Assembly: GCA_020635285.1 (NCBI GenBank) | Contig: JACKAB010000044.1 | Coordinates: 434,001-498,000, forward strand | Source of the DNA: Ignavibacteriales bacterium | Lineage (GTDB): Bacteria; Bacteroidota; Ignavibacteria; Ignavibacteriales; Melioribacteraceae | DNA length: 64,000 bases | Direction: 5' to 3' | Shown: one piece after another, positions 40,262 through 50,840 of the stretch | Layout: each line of letters begins with the position of its first letter | Position numbering within the stretch: the stretch's first letter is position 1 | Position numbers and translations under genes: made by a program | Notes under the pieces: model-generated | What the model was told of the DNA's origin: nothing | Databases searched by the model: none | The model's input: only the letters and a program-made list of their open reading frames with translations

Positions 40262-41548
40262 TTGAATTTTCATCTTCTACATCCAAAAGAACAACTTGTT
40301 CGAATAATGAATCGTATTTACAACAATAAAATGACAACGCTCTCTGGCGGTAATTTATCAATTAAAGACCATAATGGTGATATTTGGATTACGCCAGCTG
40401 GAGTTGATAAGGGTAAACTGACACCTAATGATATAATGTGTGTAAAAGCAAACGGTGATATTATTGGACAGCATAAACCCTCTTCAGAATTTCCATTTCA
40501 TATTTCTATTTATAATAAAAGACCAGATATTAAAGCAATTGTGCATGCCCATCCGCCTGCTTTGGTTTCATTTAGTATTGTTAGGGTGGTCCCTGACACT
40601 AATATTATTCCTCAAGCAAAACGAGTTTGCGGAAAAGTTGGCTATGCACCATATGCACTTCCAGGGAGTAATCAATTAGGGGAAAATATAGCAGCTACCT
40701 TTGAGCAAGGTTATAATGTGGTATTATTAGAAAATCATGGAGTTGCAACAGGCGGAACGGATTTATTGAATGCATTCCATAGACTTGAAACTTTAGAATT
40801 TTGTGCAAGAACAATAATCCAAGCAAGGAGAGTTGGAAAAATAACCACATTAAATGAGGAACAAATTTTACTTTTTGATCATCGACAAAATCACTTACCT
40901 GAATTTGAATTAACTCAGCATTCTAGTTTGGAGAGAGAAATTAGAAGTGACATTGTTGATTTTGTACATAGAGCTTGCGATAAAAATTTAATGATTAGTA
41001 CTGAAGGAGTCGCCTCCATTAGACTGGAAGGAAATAATTTTCTTATTACCCCTTCCGGATTAGGAAGACGTTCAATTGATATTGAAGACATTGTGATGAT
41101 AAAAGATGGTAAACGGGAAAAGGGGAAAAATCCGAGTCGATCAGTTTTGTTACATCAAGCTATTTATGATCATAATCCAAATATAAATTCTATCATTACG
41201 GCACAGTCACCAAGTGTAACGGCTTATGCCATCTCCGAAGAATTTTTTGAAACAAGAACAATTCCGGAAAGCTATGTTGTTCTTAGAGATATTCCCAAAA
41301 TTGAATTTGGAGCACAATATAGTAATCCAGAATTGATTGCAAAAACTCTTAATAAAAGTGTACATGTTTTGTTAATTCAAAATGATTGTCTACTGGCAAC
41401 CGGGAAAAATATTCTTGAAACTTTCGATAGATTAGAAGTTGCTGAGTTTAGCGCAAATTCATTGATCACCTCAAAAGATATTGGTGATTGTATTAAGATT
41501 GATGATAATCAGATAGAAGAATTGAATATAAAATTCTCACTTTTATAA
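40262..41548 (+). CDS. tandem two-domain class II aldolase-like protein
   Basis: 428 residues: two class II aldolase/adducin domains. The first (about 1-205) has SGGNLSI, TPAGVDKGKL, zinc motif VHAHPPA and LLENHGVAT, all intact. The second (about 215-425) keeps the fold markers (MISTEGVASIRL, TPSGLGRRS) but has lost metal ligands: TAQSPS replaces HAHP and IQNDC replaces ENHG. So it looks like one catalytic and one regulatory or structural domain. Close to the rhamnose genes; may act on another sugar phosphate or aldehyde intermediate. TTG or ATG start unclear; the given TTG start has GGG upstream. Confidence 0.85.
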   Translation: MNFHLLHPKEQLVRIMNRIYNNKMTTLSGGNLSIKDHNGDIWITPAGVDKGKLTPNDIMCVKANGDIIGQHKPSSEFPFHISIYNKRPDIKAIVHAHPPALVSFSIVRVVPDTNIIPQAKRVCGKVGYAPYALPGSNQLGENIAATFEQGYNVVLLENHGVATGGTDLLNAFHRLETLEFCARTIIQARRVGKITTLNEEQILLFDHRQNHLPEFELTQHSSLEREIRSDIVDFVHRACDKNLMISTEGVASIRLEGNNFLITPSGLGRRSIDIEDIVMIKDGKREKGKNPSRSVLLHQAIYDHNPNINSIITAQSPSVTAYAISEEFFETRTIPESYVVLRDIPKIEFGAQYSNPELIAKTLNKSVHVLLIQNDCLLATGKNILETFDRLEVAEFSANSLITSKDIGDCIKIDDNQIEELNIKFSLL

Positions 41549-41721
41549 AAAGCTTCAAAGAAATTTTATTTTGATTTTTAATGTTGGGGATTACTAATAA
41601 ATTTTAGTTTTTTAAAGACTCTCTATTCACCTGCAAAAAATTTATTAAAGATAAATTGAGCCATTAACAAAATAATGAAGTAAATACTTTGTCAGTTTAT
41701 ATAAACTTGAAGGAGAATAAA

Positions 41722-41858
41722 CTGTTTAGCATCGAAGAATACTTGAATCAAATATTATCATCTTTTAGTACAAAAATTTTTAAATTATTGAATCATTATT
41801 TGAATCAACAAAACTAAATGTTCTAAAAAATAATAACTCCCAAGGTTTGAAAATATGA
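41722..41858 (+). CDS. possible small coupled ORF, broken
   Basis: Within the 306-bp gap after the aldolase a GAAGGAG Shine-Dalgarno precedes a reading frame (CTG at 41722, probably mis-called) encoding FSIEEYLNQILSSF. After one slip near 41785 it continues to a stop whose TGA overlaps the next gene's ATG. Amphipathic, about 45 residues. No family recognised; may be an artefact. Confidence 0.3.
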
Positions 41859-43916
41859 TAAACTCAAAACTCAAAATATTTTTTTTAATTCACTTAATCA
41901 TGCTCATCACATGTACCAATGGATTTGGAGCTTTAAATATTCAAACGTATTACATTGTTCTTGGTGAAAATGCTTCTATGCCTGAACAGCTGACTGCATC
42001 TCATTTCAAAATGGATTTAGAAAATGCAACAGGTTGTGATGTGAAGATAATTACGACTTCAAATAAAATATTTAATGATGGTACTACTTATTTAATTGGT
42101 TCAAATCATTCTAATTCAATTATTTCAGAACTTTCCCAAATTGGTAAAATTAAGTTATCAGAGGAATTTCCAGGCAAAAGAGGTGGTATTTGGAATAAAA
42201 CTATTTATAAAGGAAATCAAGTAATTGTATTAGGTGGATCTGATATTCAAGGCACACAATATGCCGTATATGATTATTGTAAAGAGATATTAAAGGCAGA
42301 TCCATTCTCATATTGGACTGGAACAAAAACCGAAATCATTTCTGACTTTGATCCATTCGATTTTTTGGAAAAAACTATTTATCCACCTCAAGTTCCTATC
42401 TTATGTTACTTTGAAAACGATGTTGACGAATTAGCAAACCTTAAGGAACCGTTACTTGAATATGATTGGGAACATTATACTCAAATGATAAATTCGCTAG
42501 TTCGATTAAAATACAATGCAATACAACTTTTTGATATGCTTGGCAGACCCGAATTTTTTAAAAGAATTCCTTACCAACAATTGCGACCAGACTATGATAT
42601 AAAAATTGATTACATAGAAAAGATGATCGATTATGCTCATGATATGGGAATGATGGTTCAGATAGACATGGCTTTGGGATATAAGATAAAGCCAATGGAA
42701 CAAGAATATGCTGATTGCTGGAAAGATAATAAAGAGAAATGGATTGATGCATGGAAATATTATTTTGAAGAAACACCACTAGGGAAGGCTGACATATTTT
42801 CTCTCAGACCACGAAACCAAGTATGGGATTGGGAATATAAAAGTTCATGCGGTGAAGATAAAATTGAAGTTTTTAATGAAGTATTTGCAGAATTTGGAAC
42901 ATTGGTCGATAGCTATAATAAAGACGCAATTAAAGTTGTTATCTGCTACTCGGATGGAATGGAAATGTTTAATGATGGATTTAATCCTCCCAATGATTTT
43001 ATAATTGCATGGTCTGATGATGGCTTTGGCGGCTTCAAATATTATCCGAAAGATACTAAAGGTTATAACTTTGGTACATATATGCATGCAGGGTTTTGGT
43101 TAAATCACACGGTTCATGATCCTTATCCGGAGAAAGTTGATTCAGTTATGAAATATATGTTTAATAAATATAATGCTGATAAATATTTGCAGGTAAACGG
43201 ACAAACATTTAGACCATTCTTAATCAATCTAGAAGCATATTCAGAAGTTGCTAATAAGCCGGAAGTATTTGATGGTGATGAGTTTTATTCCAATTGGACT
43301 CAAAGATATTTTAATAAATCTGCATCAGAGTTCGCAATTAAATCAATGAAGAAACTGCATGAAGCTCAATTCAACCGAGGCGGTTACGTGGAAAACCTTT
43401 GGATAATTAAAAGTACTATAGCTTACTTAACTGATATGCCAATTGAAAGACCTGGTAAAGAAGCAATACCTGAATCATTTGATCTAATTGAAAATCATAT
43501 TGAAGAGGCAAAACTTAGAGAAAATCTTTTAACCGAATCACTACAATTTGCAGAGAAAGGAAATAATAGTAAATCTAAAAATGATGAATTCTATCATGAC
43601 TATATTTTGTTACCGGTAAACATCTATCTTGATTTAATAAAATTTGAGAATAATCTTCTTGATTTATCACTCCTTAAAAATAAGTATGAAGAAAATAAAA
43701 ATGAGGAAAGTATAATAAAGTCATTGCTAATTTTGGATGAAGCGAAAAAAAAATCTAAAGACAATTTATGATAGAAGAATGAGTGGTGATAAAAATCAAT
43801 TATGGAAAGGTTGGTATGATCCAGCAATTAGAAGACCAAACAATGGTTTCCCTACATTTGATGATTTAGAAAAGATAAAAATTAATATTCTAAAAATTAG
43901 TGAGCAGAATAAATGA
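41855..43916 (+). CDS. GH115-like glycoside hydrolase (alpha-glucuronidase type), one frameshift
   Basis: About 687 residues. N-terminal signal sequence (MINSKLKIFFLIHLIMLITC), a beta-domain with QVIVLGGSDIQGTQYAVYDYCKEIL, then a TIM-barrel-like part (YDWEHYTQMINSLVRLKYNAIQLFDML). A later helical part carries FYSNWTQRYF and LHEAQFNRGGYVENLW. GGSDxxGTxYAVYDxxExI-type plus these blocks resemble GH115 xylan alpha-glucuronidases, but catalytic residues cannot be fixed by eye. A slip in the nine-A run near 43750 joins the C-terminus (LWKGWYDPAIRRPNNGFP). Likely exported and acting on a polysaccharide. Confidence 0.65.
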
Positions 43917-45030
43917 GTTTTATGAATCATAAAGAAGTATTAATAACTTTTTAACAATATTTATTTTTTCAAATAGTTTTGCACAGAAAGATGAAGATTT
44001 TTCACAATTAAAATTAAATGAAATCCAAATTATTGGCAGTCATAACAGCTATAAAAAAGCAATTCATCCTAAACTTTGGCAGCTAATAGAATTATTTAAT
44101 TATGATTTAGCATATTCACTTCAGTATGAACATATATCACTTACTGAACAACTAAACCTTGGATTAAGAAATTTAGAAATTGATGTTGTTTATGATCCAG
44201 CCGGAGGAAGGTTTCAATATCCTTTAGGGAATACATTGCTAAATATATTTTTGAGTGAACCAATAATTTATGATACAAACAAGGAGCTTTCAAAACCTGG
44301 TTTGAAAGTTATGCATCAACCCGACTTTGATTTTAGAAGTCATAATTTAACATTTATTGATTGTTTAACGGAAATAAAAAAGTGGTCAGATGGTAATAAA
44401 ATTCATATCCCTATAATTATTACAATGAATACAAAAGATAGTAAGCAAAATATTCCTGGCACTGTTGATCTTCTTCCATTTACCAGAGATGCTCTTAATA
44501 CTATTGATGATGAAATTCTAAGTGTATTTAATAAAGATGAATTGATTACGCCGGATTTAATTCAAGGTAAATTTAAAACTTTAGAAGAAGCTATCTTAAC
44601 TAACGGTTGGCCGATAATTGAAAAACTGAAAGGTCGAATTCTTTTTGTGCTTGATGAACAAGGTGAAAAGCTTGATGATTATTTAAATGATGATAAAAGT
44701 TTAACAAATAAAGTTATGTTCACAAATTCAGAAGAAGGAAATCCGTCTGCTGCATTTAGAATTATAAATGATCCAATTAAGGATCAAGAACATATTAAGG
44801 AGCTTGTCAAAAAAGGATACATAGTTAGAACCCGCGCAGATGCAGGAACTAAAGAAGCAAGAACTCATGATTATAACAGATTTGAAATAGCAAAGAGTTC
44901 CGGTGCTCAAATAATTACAACAGATTATTATATACCATCAAAACTATTTCATTCCAGTTTTCAAGTAATTTTTGATGATGGAAAATATATAAGTGGTAAT
45001 AACAAAAAAAATAGCAGCATTAACAAATGA
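43913..45030 (+). CDS. calcium-dependent PI-PLC-like phosphodiesterase, one frameshift
   Basis: About 371 residues after adding one T near 43950. Signal sequence, then IIGSHNSYKKAIHP (first catalytic His), EIDVVYDP (metal acidic residues) and VMHQPDFDFRS (second His). The C-terminal half has LFVLDEQGEKL-like, TNSEEGNPSAAFRI and RTRADAGTKEARTHDYNR, the pattern of Ca2+-dependent phosphoinositide phospholipase C1-type enzymes. ATGA overlap with the GH115-like gene, so co-translated. Probably periplasmic or secreted; substrate unknown. Confidence 0.75.
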
Positions 45031-45127
45031 CATTAATTATTGTGTATGTATAGAATAGATTATTTAAAAGTTGATTTTATTTTTTAATCATTTATCACTA
45101 TCCTATTGCGAATTTCTTCTTTAAGTG

Positions 45128-45143
45128 TGTGATCTGCATCACA
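45128..45143. promoter_or_regulatory. CRP-family palindrome TGTGATCTGCATCACA
   Basis: TGTGA-N6-TCACA matches the full CRP consensus half-sites. It lies 83 bp before the first of two tiny membrane ORFs and downstream of the PI-PLC gene. A Crp/Fnr-family activator is the likely reader. Confidence 0.55.
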
Positions 45144-45210
45144 AAGCAGGGAATACAAATGTGTTAAATTATTAGCAATAACAAAAATATTTAACAATAA
45201 AGAGTAGAAA

Positions 45211-45318
45211 TTGAATATTATAATTAGGAGCAAATATTTTCTATCAAATAACAAATTACTCTACACCTTGATTCTATTGTTTCAATTGGCCTTATTAATT
45301 TTTCTTGAACTAAATTAA
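45211..45318 (+). CDS. 35-residue single-helix membrane ORF
   Basis: Starts with TTG after weak AGAG. Polar basic N-terminus (NIIIRSKYFLSNNK), then the hydrophobic stretch LLYTLILLFQLALLIFLEL. Its stop TAA overlaps the AAGGGG Shine-Dalgarno of the next ORF. Low certainty because of size, but it pairs with the following ORF. Confidence 0.4.
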   Translation: MNIIIRSKYFLSNNKLLYTLILLFQLALLIFLELN

Positions 45319-45328
45319 GGGGATGACA

Positions 45329-45424
45329 ATGATCAAAAAAATTCAAGATGAGGTAATCAGAAATACTGAAAAAATAGTTTATGCTATTAGCCTAATAATA
45401 GCTTTTTTAATTTTTATTATTTAG
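45329..45424 (+). CDS. 31-residue single-helix membrane ORF
   Basis: ATG with AAGGGG 6 nt upstream. MIKKIQDEVIRNTEKIVY is basic-polar, followed by the helix AISLIIAFLIFII to the stop. An inverted repeat ATTAGCCTAATAA (45386-45398) / TTATTTAGGCTAAT (45417-45430) spans the 3' end and may be the terminator. Confidence 0.5.
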   Translation: MIKKIQDEVIRNTEKIVYAISLIIAFLIFII

Positions 45425-45430
45425 GCTAAT

Positions 45431-45781
45431 AAATGACCTCTTATTTCAATTTTCTAAGATTCTAAACGACTTTACCCAAAAAGAAGTCTATTTCGTAACA
45501 AACCGTATATTCTGTTCTTAAATCTTTTCAGCAGTAAAATAATATAAACTTGTGATTTTGTTTTTCAAGCCTTTTTATATTTCCGATTCTATTCTCTCAT
45601 AGATAAAAAATCAATTCTGAAAATAACTTATTTACAAAACTATGCGTTTAACCTTATCACAATTTAATCAATCCAGATTTATTCCGAAGAATCTAAAACA
45701 CGGTTTAGCAGTATCAAAAATAGAAAATAGATAACACAAGATTGTTGCAAAATTAATTCTTTGTAGAATAAAACATTGTTA
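45431..45781. other. intergenic, nothing recognised
   Basis: AT-rich DNA between the tiny ORFs and the 3' end of the RND gene. I see no ORF with a Shine-Dalgarno, no clear hairpin and no repeat. Confidence 0.6.
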
Positions 45782-48700
45782 TTATGCAATATTACTAACT
45801 TCTTTTTGCCTATCAGAGAAATAAGAATAAATTGCTGGAATTACAAACAAAGTTAAAACGGTTGCAAAAATTAAACCGCCAATTACTGCAATTCCCATTG
45901 AAACTCTTGCTTCTGAGCCTGCACCTAAAGCTAAAGCAATTGGTAATGTACCTAAAATTGTGGAAAGGCTTGTCATAAGAATTGGTCGCAAACGCAGTCT
46001 GTCCGCTTCTTTAACGGCATCAACTACTTTTAATCCTTGGGCCTTTTTTTGATTAGCAAATTCAACAATTAAAATTCCATTTTTGGTCACAAGTCCAATT
46101 AACATTATTTGCCCAATTTGACTAAAAATATTTAGCGTCTGGTTAAAATACCAAAGTGAGAAAAGAGCTCCAGCAATTGCCAAAGGAACTGTAAACATTA
46201 TTATAAATGGATCTCTGAAACTTTCGAACTGTGCTGAAAGAATTAGGTAAATTAAAATTAAAGCGAGTGCAAATGTAAAAAGTAAGCTTGAAGAGCTTTC
46301 CACAAAATCTTTTGAAGCTCCTTCTAAAGATGTTGAAAAACTATCATCCAAAACTTTATCTGCTATTTTATCCATTGCATTTATGCCGTCTTCAATAGTT
46401 TTTCCGGGTGCAAGACTTGCCGAAACGGTTGCACTTACATATCTATTATATCTATATAATTCTGGCGGACTGCTTCTCTCTTTCATAGTAATTAAATTAT
46501 CAATTTGAATTAATTCATTTCGATTATTTCTAACATAAAGTGAGGCTAGATTTATTGGCATATTTCTATCTTCTTTATAAACTTGACCAATAACTTGATA
46601 TTGTTTTCCATTCATAACAAAATAACCAAATCTCTGGCCACTATAAGCAAGTTGTAAAGTTTGAGCAATATCAAGAGCAGAAATGCCAAGCTGACGAGCT
46701 TTTGTTCTGTTAATTTCTACAACAATTTCTGGTTTGCTAAATTTAAGATTTACATCTACATTCCCAAAAGTTGGATCATCTTGTGCGGCTTCTAAAAATT
46801 TGGGAACAACTTCGTGAAGTTTTTCAAAATTAGCAGCTTGTATTACGTAACTTACCGGCAGTCCTCCGCGTCTTGTTGAAATTGACTGGCTTTGAATCAC
46901 AAAAGTTTTTGCATCATTTAATCCGTTCATAAGTTGTGTTATTTCTTCTGCAATTTCTTGTTGAGATCTTACTCTGGTATTTGCATCAGTCAAAGTCAAT
47001 CTAATAAAACCACCATTACTTCCTCTGTTTCCACCGCCGGTTAATGAAATTAATGCATCAATTTCTTTTATAGAATCCTGAAGAACGTTTACGGCATTCA
47101 TAATATATTTATCCATTGCCTCATACGAAGTTCCCTCAGGCATTTTACAGTCAATACGTATTTCGCCTCTATCTTCAATAGGCGCAAGCTCTGATTGAAC
47201 ATTAGAACTAATAATATATATTCCAATTATTGAGATAAACATAATTAGAAAGGCAATCCATCTTTTTTCCATAAATGAATCAAGTGAATTTTTATAAAGC
47301 TTTTCTAAACTTTTAAAGTAGGGTTCCGTAAAATTATAAAACCAACTATGTTTCTCTTTTTGTTTTAGAATTTTAGAACTTAACATTGGGGTTAATGTAA
47401 GTGCAACAAAAGAAGAAATTATAACTGCACCAGCAATCACAACACCAAATTCAACAAACAGTCGGCCAGTAATGCCTTGTAAAAACATTATTGGAAGAAA
47501 AACAGCAACAAGCGCAACGGTTGTGGAAATTACCGCAAAGAATATTTCGGATGAGCCTTTTATGCTTGCTTCTTTTGGCGATAAGCCATCTTCAACCTTT
47601 TTATAAATATTTTCAAGAACCACAATTGCGTCATCAACAACAATTCCTATTGCTAAAACAATTCCTAATAAGGTCAAAACATTAATAGAAAAATCTGCAA
47701 TATACATGATAAAAAATGAACCAATAAGGGAAACTGGTATAGCAACAATTGGGATTAACGTTGTTCGCCAATCCCGCAGAAATAAGAATATGATTAATAT
47801 TACAAGTACAAATGCTATTATTATTGTTTCTTGAACTTCCGAAATAGAATTGCGGATATATTTAGTTACATCAAATCCAATCCCTAACTCAATATCAGCG
47901 GGTAAATCTTTTTTAATTTGGTCTATTCGTCTATAAAATTCATCTGCAATATCTATATAATTTGCACCTGGTTGTGGAACTAAAACAACTCCAACCATTG
48001 GAATTCCATCACGTCTAAGCATTGATTTATCATTCTCAGGATATAATTCTACAGAACCCAAATCCTTAAATCTAACAATAGCCCCGTTAGATTCTTTGAT
48101 TGTGAGGTTGTTAAAATCTTCCACCGTTGTTAAGCGACCAAGAGTCCTTACGGTAAGTTCAGTATTTGCCCCTTCAATTCTTCCGGAAGGCAGCTCAATG
48201 TTTTCCCGGTTCAACGCAGTTCTAATATCAAGCGGTGTAATATTATAAGCTGCAAGTTTTGAAGGATCCATCCATAACCGCATTGAGTAACGCCGCTCAC
48301 CCCAAATCATTACTTGACTAACACCTGCAATTGTTTGAAGTCTTTCTTTGAATGTATTTAAAGCAACATCAGAAAGCTCCAACAAACTTCTTTGATCACT
48401 TTTCACATTTAAGAATACTATTGGCACGGCATCTGCATCTGCTTTAGAAACAATTGGAGGATCAACATCCACTGGTAAATTTCTTTGTGCTCTTGAAACT
48501 CTATCTCGCACATCATTCGCAGCAGTTTCCAAATCAATGTCAACATCAAACTCAACTGTAATATCACTACGGCCATCACGACTAACCGATGTTAGAGATC
48601 TAATTCCGGCAATTCCATTAATTTGTTCTTCAAGCGGTTCTGTAATCTGAGATTCTATAACATCTGCACTGGCTCCCGTATAATCTGTTCTAACGTTTAT

Positions 48701-48832
48701 TATTGGCGGATCTACACTTGGGTATTCTCTAATGCCTAGATATGTGTATCCAATTATTCCAAATAAAACAATTGTAATTGACATTACTATTGATAATACT
48801 GGTCTTTGAATACTTAATGATGATAGACTCAT
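45782..48832 (-). CDS. RND-family efflux pump inner-membrane protein (HAE1 type)
   Basis: 1016 residues, intact. MSLSSLSIQRPVLSIVMSI start, twelve membrane segments, and the proton-relay residues: Asp pair in IGIVVDDAIVVLENIY (TM4) and Lys in LVTKNGILIVEFANQKKAQG (TM10). Porter domain motifs PIVSKADADAVPIV and SGRIEGANTELTVRTLGR are normal. Pumps hydrophobic compounds with the adaptor encoded just upstream on the same strand. No outer-membrane TolC gene is nearby, so that partner must be elsewhere. Confidence 0.95.
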   Translation of the reverse strand: MSLSSLSIQRPVLSIVMSITIVLFGIIGYTYLGIREYPSVDPPIINVRTDYTGASADVIESQITEPLEEQINGIAGIRSLTSVSRDGRSDITVEFDVDIDLETAANDVRDRVSRAQRNLPVDVDPPIVSKADADAVPIVFLNVKSDQRSLLELSDVALNTFKERLQTIAGVSQVMIWGERRYSMRLWMDPSKLAAYNITPLDIRTALNRENIELPSGRIEGANTELTVRTLGRLTTVEDFNNLTIKESNGAIVRFKDLGSVELYPENDKSMLRRDGIPMVGVVLVPQPGANYIDIADEFYRRIDQIKKDLPADIELGIGFDVTKYIRNSISEVQETIIIAFVLVILIIFLFLRDWRTTLIPIVAIPVSLIGSFFIMYIADFSINVLTLLGIVLAIGIVVDDAIVVLENIYKKVEDGLSPKEASIKGSSEIFFAVISTTVALVAVFLPIMFLQGITGRLFVEFGVVIAGAVIISSFVALTLTPMLSSKILKQKEKHSWFYNFTEPYFKSLEKLYKNSLDSFMEKRWIAFLIMFISIIGIYIISSNVQSELAPIEDRGEIRIDCKMPEGTSYEAMDKYIMNAVNVLQDSIKEIDALISLTGGGNRGSNGGFIRLTLTDANTRVRSQQEIAEEITQLMNGLNDAKTFVIQSQSISTRRGGLPVSYVIQAANFEKLHEVVPKFLEAAQDDPTFGNVDVNLKFSKPEIVVEINRTKARQLGISALDIAQTLQLAYSGQRFGYFVMNGKQYQVIGQVYKEDRNMPINLASLYVRNNRNELIQIDNLITMKERSSPPELYRYNRYVSATVSASLAPGKTIEDGINAMDKIADKVLDDSFSTSLEGASKDFVESSSSLLFTFALALILIYLILSAQFESFRDPFIIMFTVPLAIAGALFSLWYFNQTLNIFSQIGQIMLIGLVTKNGILIVEFANQKKAQGLKVVDAVKEADRLRLRPILMTSLSTILGTLPIALALGAGSEARVSMGIAVIGGLIFATVLTLFVIPAIYSYFSDRQKEVSNIA

Positions 48833-48872
48833 AATTGAAACATCTTAAATTATTTTAGTAGTATAATATTTT

Positions 48873-49937
48873 TTATTTGATTGAATTTAAGTCAACATCC
48901 GAATTAGGACGTAATTGAATTATACCAGAAATTATTACAGTATCTCCAACTTCAACTCCAGAAATAATTTGAATATCTTTTTCAGTTCTAATTCCTGTTT
49001 GTACAATTTGTGGAATTGCCTTACCTTTTTTAAATACAAAAACTTTTTCACCTTGAATATCCGGCACAAGTGCATCTGTAGGTATCAAAAACGCATCAGC
49101 AATATTAGAAAGTACAATCTCAATTTCAACATAAGCTCCAGGAGTAAGCAAGCCTTGACTGTTTGCAGCAATTGCTCTACTTTGAAGTGTTCGAGTCGTT
49201 TGATCAATTTTAGGTTCAACTGCATAAACTTTTCCAATGAAGATATTTGTTAAACTTGGCAATCTAAAATTGATTTCGGTTCCTTCTTTCACATCAGTAT
49301 AATATTTTTGCGGAATAGCAAAATCAATTTTAATTGGATTTATACTTTGTAAATTTGCAATTTGTGTTTGTGGTGTAATGTAACTTCCAATACTTATAGA
49401 ACGTAAACCAATGATTCCATCAAAAGGAGCCCTAATTTCAGTTTTAGCTATTTGAGCGTTTATAAACTCTATATCTGCTTTTACAGAATTTAACTCATTT
49501 AATGCAACATCATATTCTTGCTGACTTGCTAAATTTTTATCAAGAAGCTGCCTTGCCCTAAATTCTTTATCACTTGCCAACTCTTGCTTAATTAAATTTT
49601 TCTTTAAAGTTGCCTGAAGTTCAGAATCATTGATTTTTAAGAGCAGCTCATTTTGTTTAACTCTTTTGCCTTCAACAAAAGAAATGTCAGTAACTCTTCC
49701 AGAAGTTTCACTCCTGAGTAAAACTTCTTCATTGCTTGTTAAGGTGCCATTGCTAAAAATTCTATTTTGAAGATTCTCCGGTTTGATAATTTTTGCATCA
49801 ACAGAAAGCATTACCGCGTTTTTCTTAACATCTTTATCTTCATCTTTTTCTGTTGTGAAATTAATTTTAGGTAGGACTAGGATTATCAGAAAAAGAATTA
49901 TGACAACTATAATTATTGTTTTTCTTTTGGTTTTCAT
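48873..49937 (-). CDS. RND efflux periplasmic adaptor (membrane fusion protein)
   Basis: 354 residues. N-terminal anchor MKTKRKTIIIVVIILFLIIL, then a lipoyl half-motif around EVLLRSETSGRVTDISFVEG, alpha-hairpin (about 110-160) with LASQQEYDVALNELNSVKAD, second lipoyl half IRAPFDGIIGLR-type, and beta-barrel with GAYVEIEIVL. Bridges the RND pump and an outer-membrane channel. First gene of the two-gene operon; 40 bp precede the pump start. Confidence 0.93.
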   Translation of the reverse strand: MKTKRKTIIIVVIILFLIILVLPKINFTTEKDEDKDVKKNAVMLSVDAKIIKPENLQNRIFSNGTLTSNEEVLLRSETSGRVTDISFVEGKRVKQNELLLKINDSELQATLKKNLIKQELASDKEFRARQLLDKNLASQQEYDVALNELNSVKADIEFINAQIAKTEIRAPFDGIIGLRSISIGSYITPQTQIANLQSINPIKIDFAIPQKYYTDVKEGTEINFRLPSLTNIFIGKVYAVEPKIDQTTRTLQSRAIAANSQGLLTPGAYVEIEIVLSNIADAFLIPTDALVPDIQGEKVFVFKKGKAIPQIVQTGIRTEKDIQIISGVEVGDTVIISGIIQLRPNSDVDLNSIK

Positions 49938-50293
49938 ATGATCCCAAAAATATTACAGCTAAAAAATTATTTATTAAACTTTAGAGTAAATATAAACAAG
50001 AATATAAAATTAAATGACAAATTTATTTGCAGAACAATAGTGAAATAAAAAAGTTGAGGAAAAAGGTTAAAATTATTTTTACATCTTATAGCAATTCTAT
50101 TTTTGTGAAATTCTGAATAATACAAGCAAAGATGTTTATCTGTTAATTAAGTATTTTCATTCGATTTGGTTCTTCTTACGAATAAGAATTGTATTGTAAA
50201 TAAAGTTTTTACCGTAGGACCATAAATTCTAACTTATTATTGTTTTAATTGCCCATCGAATTATATAATATAAATATCTTAGAGGAAAGAATA
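49938..50293. other. intergenic upstream of efflux operon
   Basis: AT-rich, holding the efflux promoter. No TetR-type long palindrome or adjacent regulator gene was seen; nothing else recognised. Confidence 0.5.
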
Positions 50294-50527
50294 CTAAGAA
50301 TATAAAATAAATGGGGAAAGCTTTATACTCTTGAATAAATGAGTTCTGGCTATTTTCTTTAATAGAAATTTTCCTAAGACTTTAACCCTCTCATCTACTA
50401 AACTAAAAAAGCCTGAAGGCATGATAGAGCCAAAATCACTCAAAACATCAAAGTAGGCAACTTTATAACCAAATACATAACCATTATGGAGTAGAGAAGT
50501 GGTTGAATCGTACACGAAAAGATTCAT
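50294..50527 (-). CDS. small hypothetical ORF
   Basis: 77 residues starting MNLFVYDSTTSLLHNG, with AAAAGG upstream of its ATG. The middle FSLVDERVKVLGKFLLKKIA is basic and amphipathic. No family recognised. May be a remnant near the island boundary or not coding. Confidence 0.3.
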   Translation of the reverse strand: MNLFVYDSTTSLLHNGYVFGYKVAYFDVLSDFGSIMPSGFFSLVDERVKVLGKFLLKKIARTHLFKSIKLSPFILYS

Positions 50528-50791
50528 AGCCTTTTCTTTACTCGATTCAAATTTTGCGCTATCCTAAACAAAAAATATTTTATTTTTGTTTCATCGCTTA
50601 AAATTATAAATAAAATAATCGTTTCATATGACGTTGTTGTGTTCAAATTGTGCAGACAACAAAATATTAGTTAAGAAGGAACACACATTAACAAATAAAG
50701 GCAAATAATAACTGATAACTAAATTGATAACTATTATTCAGCTTTTACTCGAAAAAGTTAAAATTTTCAATCATGCTCCCAAAAACAAAAA

Positions 50792-50816
50792 CCTCACAAC
50801 TCATTGAATTGTAAGG
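50792..50816 (-). terminator. terminator of the tRNA(Ser)-like fragment
   Basis: On the minus strand an 11-bp stem (CCTTACAATTC / GAGTTGTGAGG with three G-T pairs) with loop AAT is followed by five T residues. It lies 4 bp beyond the tRNA-like 3' end, as expected for a tRNA terminator. Confidence 0.75.
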
Positions 50817-50820
50817 CTTT

Positions 50821-50840
50821 GCGGAGAGGGCGGGATTCGA
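50821..50840 (-). tRNA. tRNA(Ser)-like 3' end fragment, probable attachment site
   Basis: On the minus strand TCGAATCCCGCCCTCTCCGC matches a T-arm 3' strand and acceptor of a serine/leucine-class tRNA. The next bases (toward 50841) no longer continue the T loop or any tRNA body. Together with the following terminator it is a truncated tRNA end, a typical integrase attachment remnant at an island edge. The remaining DNA to 51107 holds no gene I recognise. Confidence 0.55.
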
